This document shows, in pieces, positions 18,122 through 25,096 of a stretch of 64,000 nucleotides of DNA. The stretch's first letter is position 1, and every line of letters begins with the position of its first letter. Source of the stretch: Bacteroidales bacterium (GTDB lineage Bacteria; Bacteroidota; Bacteroidia; Bacteroidales; Bacteroidaceae); the NCBI GenBank assembly GCA_015060965.1, contig SUXN01000003.1, forward strand, positions 34,690 to 98,689. The letters run 5' to 3'. The notes beneath the pieces were generated by a model. The model was not told where the DNA came from and did no database searches. It saw only the letters and a program-made list of their open reading frames with translations. A program made the translations under genes and the position numbers.

Positions 18122-18973
18122 ATGAAAAGATTCGTCATCCTGACACTCTGCATTATAATCGGTACATGCATCAATGCGCAGGAGAAATTCAAAACTACCA
18201 GGCAAATCCAAGCATCTTCTGCAAAAATCAACGGTATTTATATACCTCGTGATGTAAATGACGCTGTCAATGTCCTTGACACATTATTAACAAACGAACA
18301 AAAGGACACATTAAAGACTCTATCCTATGAAGATTATATGGCCGGATTGCACCACGGGCTCGGAATGAAACTTCGCAATGATTGGGGTTTATGGAAGGAT
18401 TCAAGACTCAGTTTATACTTTGCATCATCTGGAATCTCCCATCCTGACGAGATGTCCGATTATATTCTTCTCGCTTTCTATCATCATCTCCACGGGACAG
18501 AACGCCCCAATATTAAAGACATCAAGTCATCATCCAATGTAAGTAAAGTGCGAATGTTTTTAAGGCGGTTGTCTACAAGGCGGGGGAATAAAAGAGTTGC
18601 GAATGCAGATGCCATCAGAAAACTCAGTGATGATGGTTTTAAGAAAGGAGCAGAAGTATACTATAAATATCCTTACGGTTTCTCGACAGAGAAAGAAGAA
18701 AACATATACAGAACAGCCAATAATCCCGAAATGAAGGCAAGAGGCGTCATTAAGAAAATCAACAAGAGACGCAGGTTGTTGCTGATTGAGATAACACACA
18801 CGCCTGAACCTTATGGAATAATCATCTTCGACGGCAATCAGGCTTGGGGCGAGGATTCCCATAGGGACTACTCGACATTCTCACCAGAGACACCAAGCAT
18901 TTTCTTCATTCAAGAGGGCGAAGAGCTATGGTTCTCTATCTGCGAAATCAATAAATATTGGCAGCCCCTCTAA
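18122..18973 (+). CDS. DUF6794 domain-containing secreted protein
   Basis: 283 aa from the ATG at 18122; a 16-residue longer frame lacks a signal. A signal peptide (MKRFVILTLCIIIGTCINAQ) precedes a domain with the DUF6794 pattern: a helix with LDTLLTNEQKDTLKTLSYEDY, then GLGMKLRNDWGLW and SGISHPDEMSDYILLAFYHHLHG. The second half (about 160-283) is a separate beta-rich region ending in WFSICEINKYWQPL that I do not recognise. DUF6794 has no settled function. TATATTCG at 18089-18096 is a 7 of 8 match to the -7 box. An 11-G tract lies about 90 nt upstream of the start. Confidence 0.8.
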   Translation: MKRFVILTLCIIIGTCINAQEKFKTTRQIQASSAKINGIYIPRDVNDAVNVLDTLLTNEQKDTLKTLSYEDYMAGLHHGLGMKLRNDWGLWKDSRLSLYFASSGISHPDEMSDYILLAFYHHLHGTERPNIKDIKSSSNVSKVRMFLRRLSTRRGNKRVANADAIRKLSDDGFKKGAEVYYKYPYGFSTEKEENIYRTANNPEMKARGVIKKINKRRRLLLIEITHTPEPYGIIIFDGNQAWGEDSHRDYSTFSPETPSIFFIQEGEELWFSICEINKYWQPL

Positions 18974-19035
18974 TCGAAAGACAGTAAAAGTTACTATTAT
19001 TATACCTTATTAATATATTTGAGGTAAACCTCGAA

Positions 19036-19202
19036 TATCGGATGCGGCTCGGGATAAAAAACATTCAAGCAAACTTCGTATTTCTCGCTCTATTATTCCT
19101 ATCTTTGCGGTAAACTGCGAAAATAGGCTGCACTCGCAGTGAAATGTCAAAGTGAACTTTGCCTATCTCGCTCGTTTGTTCCTATCTTTGCAAAAGATAA
19201 AC
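19036..19202 (+). repeat. Two diverged direct copies of an 80-bp promoter-bearing repeat
   Basis: Copy 1 (about 19036-19113) and copy 2 (about 19121-19202) share the order: GGCTC/GGCTGCACTCG block, a CATTCAAG/ATGTCAAAG block, AAACTT/GAACTTTG, CTCGCTC and TTCCTATCTTTGC near the end. Each ends in TATCTTTG (19100-19107 and 19183-19190), a -7 box. Similar units are, from memory, widely dispersed upstream of Bacteroidales genes. Confidence 0.6.
19158..19190 (+). promoter_or_regulatory. Promoter within the second repeat copy
   Basis: TTTG at 19158-19161, 21-nt spacer, TATCTTTG at 19183-19190. It lies 22 nt before the ATG at 19212, so the mRNA leader would be about 15 nt. Confidence 0.7.
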
Positions 19203-19211
19203 CCATACGAT

Positions 19212-19745
19212 ATGTTCAAAACATTTTTATTTTCACTGATAAGTTCATTGATAATGACAAACAATGAAAAGCCCATTGCAACATACTCAATGCATGTTGA
19301 GGGGAAAGACATTGTAATCACAGATATCATTTACATCATGAACGATGATGACAACGACAACATCGACATAATTGCATGTACCGAGAACAAAGGGGAGCTG
19401 CACAAGATAGGATGTCCTAACAGCATCACAGCAACGGGATGCGATGTTGTAAAATCATCAATATACAACAAGAAGGGAGAAGTTATCTCACAGTTCTGCA
19501 GCGACTCTTATATAATCGGCTGTTTCTTACTTGAAGAGGTCCTGAAACACAATCCCAAACTTGCAAAAGACTTGGAAGAGTTGCCCTACGCGTTTGCAAT
19601 CATCAGGAATTTCACAGGAGATATAACATTCACTATCAAAGAGGAAAAGGTTTTCGATGAGAAGATGCCGATATTAAATATCCGCGGAAAAGGAAACATC
19701 AATTTCCATTCAGACTACGAACCTGGATATTTTGACGAAGATTAA
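19212..19745 (+). CDS. Hypothetical protein
   Basis: 177 aa from the ATG at 19212; the frame extends upstream only through the promoter. The N-terminus (MFKTFLFSLISSLIMT) is hydrophobic, but weak as a signal peptide because the charged region is minimal; it could be a membrane anchor. The rest is polar with an Asp/Asn-rich stretch (NDDDNDNIDII) and a predicted beta-rich fold. I do not recognise a family. The gene is directly behind an exact promoter carried on a repeat and is followed after 73 nt by another small gene, perhaps in one transcript. Confidence 0.6.
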   Translation: MFKTFLFSLISSLIMTNNEKPIATYSMHVEGKDIVITDIIYIMNDDDNDNIDIIACTENKGELHKIGCPNSITATGCDVVKSSIYNKKGEVISQFCSDSYIIGCFLLEEVLKHNPKLAKDLEELPYAFAIIRNFTGDITFTIKEEKVFDEKMPILNIRGKGNINFHSDYEPGYFDED

Positions 19746-19818
19746 TACAATCATAAAACCATATATCCATACATTTATACATCGATAATCACAAACCAAC
19801 ATATAACACACAAACACC

Positions 19819-20034
19819 ATGACAGACTTAGTTTTAGGCATAATCTGCGTTTTGTACGGAGTATTTACAGTAATTGCAAGGATTATCAAACCCGAAATGT
19901 TCAGCAAACTCGAGAGGATGAAAGAAGCGTATGGCGAAAAAGCAGGTTACGCCATTCACCTTGTATCATATTCTTTAATTCCCATAGGCACCGGCGCATA
20001 TTTACTTTACAGATACTTCATAAGTCAGGAATAA
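19819..20034 (+). CDS. Small two-helix membrane protein
   Basis: 71 aa. Two hydrophobic helices (residues about 3-20 and 47-65) flank a charged hairpin loop (KLERMKEAYGEKAGYA). Small proteins of this plan are common and mostly uncharacterised in Bacteroidales; I cannot assign a function. It lies 73 nt after the preceding hypothetical gene on the same strand and is closed by a terminator, so the two may be co-transcribed. Confidence 0.6.
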   Translation: MTDLVLGIICVLYGVFTVIARIIKPEMFSKLERMKEAYGEKAGYAIHLVSYSLIPIGTGAYLLYRYFISQE

Positions 20035-20044
20035 AGACAAAAGA

Positions 20045-20082
20045 GATAACGGCTCACCAATCCAAGGTGGGCCGTTATTATA
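20045..20082 (+). terminator. Intrinsic terminator
   Basis: Stem AACGGCTCACC / GGTGGGCCGTT with a short internal loop, followed by ATTATTATAT, 10 nt downstream of the small membrane protein gene. Confidence 0.75.
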
Positions 20083-20119
20083 TAAGGTAGAGACAAAAAA
20101 AATAACTACCGCCTCCATT

Positions 20120-20178
20120 TTCAGCAAACGTCAGAAAGGAAAAGATTAGTGCTCCTCTTATTTGCAAATAAGAGGAGC
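20120..20178 (+). repeat. Left copy of a 59-bp direct repeat bounding an AT-rich island
   Basis: It matches 23830-23888 at 58 of 59 positions (only 20161 T versus 23871 A differs). The second half is a near-perfect 28-nt palindrome GCTCCTCTTATTTGCAAATA... at 20151-20178, followed by a small hairpin CTCCGCAAAGCGG-type arm. The surrounding 440 nt between genes hold this repeat and one tiny ORF. Confidence 0.85.
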
Positions 20179-20341
20179 TCCGCAAAGCGGTGAGGAGATA
20201 AAAACAAACACTGACCTATGAAAGCCAAAGACGGAATAAAACTCCAATCATATCACTACCAACAATATAACAATTAATATCCCTTTGAATTAATATAGTT
20301 TTTACTAAATTTGCAAAATAGCAATAATTCTTTTTGAGCCT

Positions 20342-20434
20342 ATGGGCGATGAGGCTGTAGAGGGCTTTATAAAGATAAAAGGTAAAATATACCAGTTCAA
20401 CAGCAGGAGCGAATTGGAGAACTTGCTTAAATAG
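20342..20434 (+). CDS. Possible 30-aa small protein or gene remnant
   Basis: An ATG at 20342 opens 30 codons: MGDEAVEGFIKIKGKIYQFN and then SRSELENLLK. The composition looks like a folded beta-hairpin plus helix rather than random translation, and a -7-like TAGTTTTTAC region precedes it, but there is no independent proof. It could be a C-terminal remnant of a larger gene lost at the island edge. Confidence 0.25.
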   Translation: MGDEAVEGFIKIKGKIYQFNSRSELENLLK

Positions 20435-20516
20435 TTAATTAAATTGATAATTTCCTTTATCAAAATTAGCAACTTTGCTAATAAATACGAGTAATGTTAT
20501 AAAATATAATTTAATA

Positions 20517-21389
20517 ATGTACGAACTAAATCTTAGACATCGCAATATTTCAGAAAACGACATAATAGTAGACTTACAATTAGTAGCAAAAAAATATAAT
20601 AACGATTATCTATCACCTAGCGAATATAAAAGATATGGTAAATATAGTATTCAGACAATAAGACGGCGTTTTGGCTCTTGGGAAAAAGCATTGAAAAAAG
20701 CAAAATTAAAAGGTACGACATATAGACATATCATATCAAATGAAGATTTTATTAATGATGTAAAAGAAGTCGCTAAGAAATTAAATCAAACGACAATATC
20801 TTATTGTGAATATAAAAAATACGGGAAATTTTGTATAGATAAAGCTAAACAATTTGGTGGTTGGAATTGCGTGCTACATTATGCCTTATTAGAACCTACA
20901 CCACATAAATTAGGAATAGGAAAAACAATTTCAGACAATGATTTATTGCTTGAAATCGAATCAATGTGGATTAAATTAGGACGACAACCAACGGCAACTG
21001 ATGTTAAAAATAAACTTTCAAGATATAGTTTAAATACTTATACAAGAAGATTTGGAAGTTGGAATAGAACTTTAATAAGATTTGCTGAATTTATAAATAA
21101 TGATAATAACTATAGAGAAGAATATATTGAACAAAAGTCTCAAAATTCAGAAGAAGTCATAACAAAACACACTACAAAAAGAGAGCCAAGCAATCGTTTG
21201 AAAGTGCAAGTGCTAATGAGAGATGGAAATCGCTGTCGATTATGTGGAATTGAATGTAATGATGGTATTCATAATATTCATTTTGACCATATAATCCCGT
21301 GGTCTAAAGGAGGTGAAACAGTCTTAGAAAATCTACAAGTGCTATGCAGTAAATGCAATTTAGCAAAAGGTAATTGTACCAATGAGTAA
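20517..21389 (+). CDS. HNH endonuclease with three homing-endonuclease-associated repeats
   Basis: 290 aa from the ATG at 20517 (a TTG at 20475 would add 14 residues). Three copies of a helical repeat of about 55 residues lie at about 8-63, 78-130 and 145-200. Each starts I-S-x-x-D/E-(hydrophobic) and carries (R/K)FG(S/G)W in its second half, as in the HNH_repeat family linked to homing endonucleases. A C-terminal HNH nuclease follows: CRLC, then HFDHIIPWSKGG, N-x-Q-V-L-C-S-K-C-N. DNA cleavage is inferred from the family. The gene is much more AT-rich than its surroundings, a sign of transfer. No methyltransferase or other restriction partner is adjacent. Confidence 0.82.
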   Translation: MYELNLRHRNISENDIIVDLQLVAKKYNNDYLSPSEYKRYGKYSIQTIRRRFGSWEKALKKAKLKGTTYRHIISNEDFINDVKEVAKKLNQTTISYCEYKKYGKFCIDKAKQFGGWNCVLHYALLEPTPHKLGIGKTISDNDLLLEIESMWIKLGRQPTATDVKNKLSRYSLNTYTRRFGSWNRTLIRFAEFINNDNNYREEYIEQKSQNSEEVITKHTTKREPSNRLKVQVLMRDGNRCRLCGIECNDGIHNIHFDHIIPWSKGGETVLENLQVLCSKCNLAKGNCTNE

Positions 21390-21417
21390 ACGATAAATCC
21401 TTAATTTAATTTTAAAA

Positions 21418-21456
21418 CACGATTGCCACCGGCTACGCCGATGGCAATCGTGCTTT
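21418..21456 (+). terminator. Intrinsic terminator of the HNH gene
   Basis: A perfect 11-bp stem CACGATTGCCA / TGGCAATCGTG with loop CCGGCTACGCCGA, which itself can form a short inner stem. The T tract is weak (CTTTGT). Confidence 0.75.
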
Positions 21457-21505
21457 GTATCAATCAAATTTAATCATAATATTAAAAGAAAACAGATTTT
21501 ATAAT

Positions 21506-21720
21506 TATATTTGCAAGGTAATTGGGTTTATCCATTTACAAGACATTTGGAATATAGCGTTTTGCTATTGTCATTTGCGCCGAGAAACTACCACTTTCAA
21601 AATGCATATACAAGGCAATAGACACTACGCCTACGCATTGGCGTGGGTGGTGTTTATCTGTATATGCAAGTATGTGGTAGTACTTTCGGAGCGTGATAAC
21701 CTACTCACGCTATTATTGTA
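21506..21720 (+). ncRNA. Structured RNA or 5' leader ahead of the UPF0145 gene
   Basis: TATATTTG at 21506-21513 is an exact -7 box, so a transcript should start near 21519. Within it are: ATAGC/GCTAT (21554-21568); CTACCAC (21588-21594) with GTGGTAG (21674-21680); GCATATACA (21604-21612) with TGTATATGC (21659-21667); an inner ACACTACGCC with GGCGTGGGTGGTGT; and GCGTGA/TCACGC (21691-21710), which competes with the outer helix. A 365-nt gap otherwise contains no convincing ORF. It could be a leader or a free-standing RNA. Confidence 0.5.
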
Positions 21721-21755
21721 AAGCAACTAATAATTAAACAATAACATTATAAAAC

Positions 21756-22775
21756 ATGAGAACAAACGATTTTATAGTTACTGTAACTAACAACATAGAA
21801 GGCTGCCCTATCGAAAGATATCTTGACACGATTTGTACGAATGTTGTTGTCGGCACAAATATTTTTTCGGATTTTGCCGCTTCATTAACAGATTTTTTTG
21901 GAGGATTTTCAGGTTCTTATAAAAGTAAATTGGAACTGATATACAATGAGGCAACAAAAGAACTAAAAAACAAAGCAAAGAACTTAGGAGCAAATGCAAT
22001 AGTCGGATTTAGTATTGATTTTGATGAAGTATCAGGAAGTGGAAAATCAATGTTTATGGTTTCTGCTTCGGGTACTGCATGCGTTATAAAATACCATGAC
22101 AAGGATACAAAACAGATAGAGAAAACGGGATTAGTTTCACAAGAATTTATAGATTTTGAACTTAAAAGACGACATATTATAAAGTCTATAAATTCGGGGG
22201 CTTCAATCAAACCAAGTTGGGAGGAATTTCTTTATGAACATCCACAGAAAGACATTGTTGAGAATTTAATAAATAGGTATAAAAAAGACGTATACACAGA
22301 ACTTACAGAAAAAACATTTATTGAAAGGTATTTAACTTTACTACCGAAATCGGATATAGTAGATATTGTATATTCATCTTATTTAGAGCATAGTAAAGAA
22401 ATTGGAACACTGATAAGAAATTGTAATATATTCTCTCCCAAGCATATCTTAGATATTACAAAAAAGGATATTCATTTAGGTATTGCTTTGATGAATACAA
22501 AAAGTGATTTTTATAAAGAAGAAGATTTGCTCTTAATAAAAGAGATAATAAAAATGATAGACACACTACCTAATACAGGTCAAATTCAAATGGTCAAGGG
22601 TGGGCTTTTAAGCAAGGACCAAGAGAAATTTATCTGTGAAAAAGGGCATAAAAATAACAAGGACATAGAATTTTGTGAAACTTGCGATATAAACATTAAA
22701 GGCCTATATAGAAAAGAGGTTACTGTTATAGAGCAACTTCGAGAAATTGTTTCAATATTGGAAAACAACTTGTAG
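21756..22775 (+). CDS. UPF0145 (YbjQ-like) domain protein with C-terminal extension
   Basis: 339 aa. Residues 1-110 match the UPF0145/YbjQ fold: an N-terminal strand with IEGCPIERYLDTI, then VVGTNIFSDF, FGGFSGSYKSKLELIYNEA, KAKNLGANAIVGFSIDFD and MFMVSASGTAC. YbjQ domains form pentamers and are annotated as heavy-metal-binding-like, without proven chemistry. The remaining 230 residues are AT-rich, helical and unrecognised, ending with a zinc-ribbon-like CEKGHKNNKDIEFCETC motif near 292-308 and a terminal coiled-coil-like helix. Base composition is strongly AT-shifted, like the HNH gene. It is preceded by the structured RNA. Confidence 0.8.
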   Translation: MRTNDFIVTVTNNIEGCPIERYLDTICTNVVVGTNIFSDFAASLTDFFGGFSGSYKSKLELIYNEATKELKNKAKNLGANAIVGFSIDFDEVSGSGKSMFMVSASGTACVIKYHDKDTKQIEKTGLVSQEFIDFELKRRHIIKSINSGASIKPSWEEFLYEHPQKDIVENLINRYKKDVYTELTEKTFIERYLTLLPKSDIVDIVYSSYLEHSKEIGTLIRNCNIFSPKHILDITKKDIHLGIALMNTKSDFYKEEDLLLIKEIIKMIDTLPNTGQIQMVKGGLLSKDQEKFICEKGHKNNKDIEFCETCDINIKGLYRKEVTVIEQLREIVSILENNL

Positions 22776-22790
22776 AATAACAATAAATTC

Positions 22791-22938
22791 TTTTAGATTA
22801 GAATAATACAAAGAAATGTATCAATACGACCAAATTTAAGGTTATATTGATACATTTGTGAAATAAACCGTATTATACTGCAATAAAAGAATACTATTTT
22901 CAAACATATTATCATAACTTTTTAGACTAGAATAACAC
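22791..22938. repeat. Flanking 19-bp direct repeats and a hairpin in AT-rich intergenic DNA
   Basis: TTTTAGATTAGAATAATAC at 22791-22809 recurs as TTTTAGACTAGAATAACAC at 22920-22938 (17 of 19 identical). Between them AATGTATCAATA (22815-22826) pairs perfectly with TATTGATACATT (22845-22856). The 22776-23110 stretch has no convincing gene. Confidence 0.55.
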
Positions 22939-23110
22939 ATCAACCAAGCACCAACGCGCCCCAACAAAGATTATATTGACATGCCGTCATTATAGGCCAC
23001 AAATCAGCCCCTTCGTGGAATTCCACGGAGGGGTTTATGATAAATACACACAAAGCATCCAAATAGCTCTTGCACAAAACTATATAAATTTGTATAGTCT
23101 TTATTGTATA

Positions 23111-23299
23111 ATGAACAGCAGAGGTAATTCCAAAAAGACACCGGCACTATCAAAAACACAACAAACAACCGTTCAAACAGCGGAGATAGGGCAAATGCTG
23201 TTTGAGCGGTGCATTACGTGTTGCTGTTTATGCGTGAAAAGCGAGTTCTTTTGCCCCCGATGTTTGAACGAAAAGTTGTTTGAGGCAAATTTTGCGTGA
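23111..23299 (+). CDS. Possible small Cys-rich protein
   Basis: 62 aa from the ATG at 23111 (the open frame reaches back to 22976). The second half is rich in cysteine: CITCCCLC then six residues then CPRC, resembling a small metal-binding knuckle. TAAATTTG at 23085-23092 is an exact -7 box. Against this, the DNA contains strong dyads (23170-23181 with 23197-23208), so the region could be a structured RNA with an incidental ORF. Similar sequence recurs, from memory, in Bacteroides genomes. Confidence 0.35.
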   Translation: MNSRGNSKKTPALSKTQQTTVQTAEIGQMLFERCITCCCLCVKSEFFCPRCLNEKLFEANFA

Positions 23300-23372
23300 C
23301 CGAGGAATGTCGCTTGCGACTTGTGAGAGCAAAATGCAAAATGACTGTTTTTGCCAGTGCCGGGACCTTTTG

Positions 23373-23398
23373 CTTACTTTTCAGTCATGAAAAGTAAG
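23373..23398. repeat. 11-bp inverted repeat
   Basis: CTTACTTTTCA and TGAAAAGTAAG separated by 4 nt, 73 nt downstream of the small Cys-rich ORF. It lacks a T tract on the plus strand. Confidence 0.5.
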
Positions 23399-23498
23399 TG
23401 ACAGAACGACAACAAAAATATAAGACAACTGATTAAGGGTAAAATAAGCCAAGGAATAACAACTCTATTTAGCTTGTCTTGTGTTATCCACACTAAAC

Positions 23499-23771
23499 AA
23501 CGTGGATTCGATATAACATATTATACTGAATGATCTCATATTTGTCATTGCCTTTAGCCCCTTCGGGTGACGAACTTCGTTTCTGAACGAATGTAAATTA
23601 TTATAATAAGCGAATGTAACAAGGATTCATTCTATATTACTCACGAGCGTTACAATAATCGCAAGAGACAAGGATCTCATATTTCGCTATATTTTTGAGA
23701 TCCCTCGTCGCTGCGCTCTGTCGGGGGATGACAGGTTCGCAATTAGGTTGAACTTATATCGAATTCACGTT
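23499..23771. repeat. MITE-like element with 18-bp terminal inverted repeats
   Basis: AACGTGGATTCGATATAA at 23499-23516 is the inverse of TTATATCGAATTCACGTT at 23754-23771 with one mismatch. The 273-nt unit has no ORF and contains the dispersed repeat TTTGTCATTGCCTTTAGCCC... (23541-23590) and GATCCCTCGTCGCTGCGCTC... (23698-23735), related to copies at 13.8 and 14.7 kb. No target-site duplication is evident. Confidence 0.6.
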
Positions 23772-23829
23772 AAATAAATACTGAGCATGAACGAATGACA
23801 CAAATCCATTCACTGAATTACCTTCAATC

Positions 23830-23888
23830 TTCAGCAAACGTCAGAAAGGAAAAGATTAGTGCTCCTCTTAATTGCAAATAAGAGGAGC
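23830..23888 (+). repeat. Right copy of the 59-bp direct repeat
   Basis: Same sequence and orientation as 20120-20178 with one substitution, ending in the 28-nt palindrome at 23861-23888. It marks the right edge of the AT-rich island, 38 nt before the nspC stop codon. Confidence 0.85.
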
Positions 23889-23926
23889 ACTGATGTTTTC
23901 TTTAGGCAACAAGCAAAACGTCACCT

Positions 23927-25096
23927 TTAACACATTCTATCCCTGTAATCCTCGTAACGGAACACCTTATACACCTCCAGTTCACCATTCCGGTGCAGGA
24001 GAGCGATGCTTGGGTGGGATATACCGTTGAACATATTTGTCTTTACCGTGGTATAATGTATCATATCCTCGAACACCACCTTGTCACCCACCTTCAATGG
24101 CTGCGGGAACTTCCAGCTGCCCATATAGTCACCGCTGAGGCAGCTGTTACCGCCCAGGCGGTAGATATTCTCCTCGAACGGAGCGCCCTTTACTGCATCG
24201 GCATCGAGTGACTCGGCACCGGTGACTGTAGGCTGGTATGGCATCTCAAGACAGTCGGGCATGTGACAGGTAAAGCTCACATTGAGGATAGCGGTACGTA
24301 TGCCACGGCTCTCCACGATATCCACAACTTCCGATACCAGTGAGCCTGTCTGCCATGCGAAGGCTGAGCCCGGCTCCAGTATCACCTGCAGGTTAGGGTA
24401 ACGGCTACGCAAGCCCTTGAGCAAGCCGATAAGATGTTCTACATCATAGTCCTTGCGTGTCATCAGGTGACCGCCGCCTAAGTTGAGCCATTTTATTTTC
24501 GGCAGCCACTTGCCGAATTTCTCCTCAATATGCACTAAGGTATTCTCCAGCGCATACGAGCTCGACTCGCAGTGGCAATGGCAATGGAAACCCTCGATGC
24601 CTGCAGGCAGAGTCTCGGGCAACAGGTCGGCAGTCACGCCGAAGCGGCTGCCGGGAGCGCACGGGTTGTAGAGCTCTGTCTCAATCTCGGAATACTCTGG
24701 ATTGATACGTATTCCGCAAGATATATCATGCCCGGCATCCTTTGTTGCAGGATAGAAACGCTCGAACTGCGACAGTGAGTTGAATGATATATGGCTGCTG
24801 CAACGCATCATCTCGCCGAACTCCTCGGCAGTATATGCAGGCGAGAAGGCATGTGCCCTGCTGCCGAACTCCTCGAAGGCAAGACGTGCCTCATGGATGG
24901 AGCTTGCCGTGACGGAGTTTATGTACTCGCGGAAGATAGGGAAGCTCTTCCACAGGGCAAAAGCCTTGAAGGCGAGGATTATCTCCACGCCTGCCTCACG
25001 TGCCACACGGCTTATGAGCGCGAGGTTCCTGCGCAACAACGCCTCTTCCATCACATAACAGGGTGACGGCACCTTATTTATCATTTCCTTATCCAT
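23927..25096 (-). CDS. nspC: Carboxynorspermidine decarboxylase
   Basis: 389 aa PLP-dependent fold III (alanine racemase-like) decarboxylase that makes norspermidine or spermidine from the carboxylated precursor, the polyamine route used by Bacteroides and vibrios. The PLP lysine is in IILAFKAFALW near residue 43. HCHCHCESSSY and LNLGGGHLMTRKDYD line the cofactor site, and LEPGSAFAW and NSCLSGDYMG (catalytic Cys region) complete the active site. The ATG overlaps the uvrD stop (TAATG), so it is co-translated with the helicase gene. The partner carboxynorspermidine synthase is not in the window. Confidence 0.93.
   Translation of the reverse strand: MDKEMINKVPSPCYVMEEALLRRNLALISRVAREAGVEIILAFKAFALWKSFPIFREYINSVTASSIHEARLAFEEFGSRAHAFSPAYTAEEFGEMMRCSSHISFNSLSQFERFYPATKDAGHDISCGIRINPEYSEIETELYNPCAPGSRFGVTADLLPETLPAGIEGFHCHCHCESSSYALENTLVHIEEKFGKWLPKIKWLNLGGGHLMTRKDYDVEHLIGLLKGLRSRYPNLQVILEPGSAFAWQTGSLVSEVVDIVESRGIRTAILNVSFTCHMPDCLEMPYQPTVTGAESLDADAVKGAPFEENIYRLGGNSCLSGDYMGSWKFPQPLKVGDKVVFEDMIHYTTVKTNMFNGISHPSIALLHRNGELEVYKVFRYEDYRDRMC

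Noticed and set aside
21455..21721. 88-aa ORF over the structured RNA
   Set aside because: The frame starts before the predicted transcription start and runs through the paired arms of the hairpins; the peptide has no recognisable pattern. Kept as RNA.
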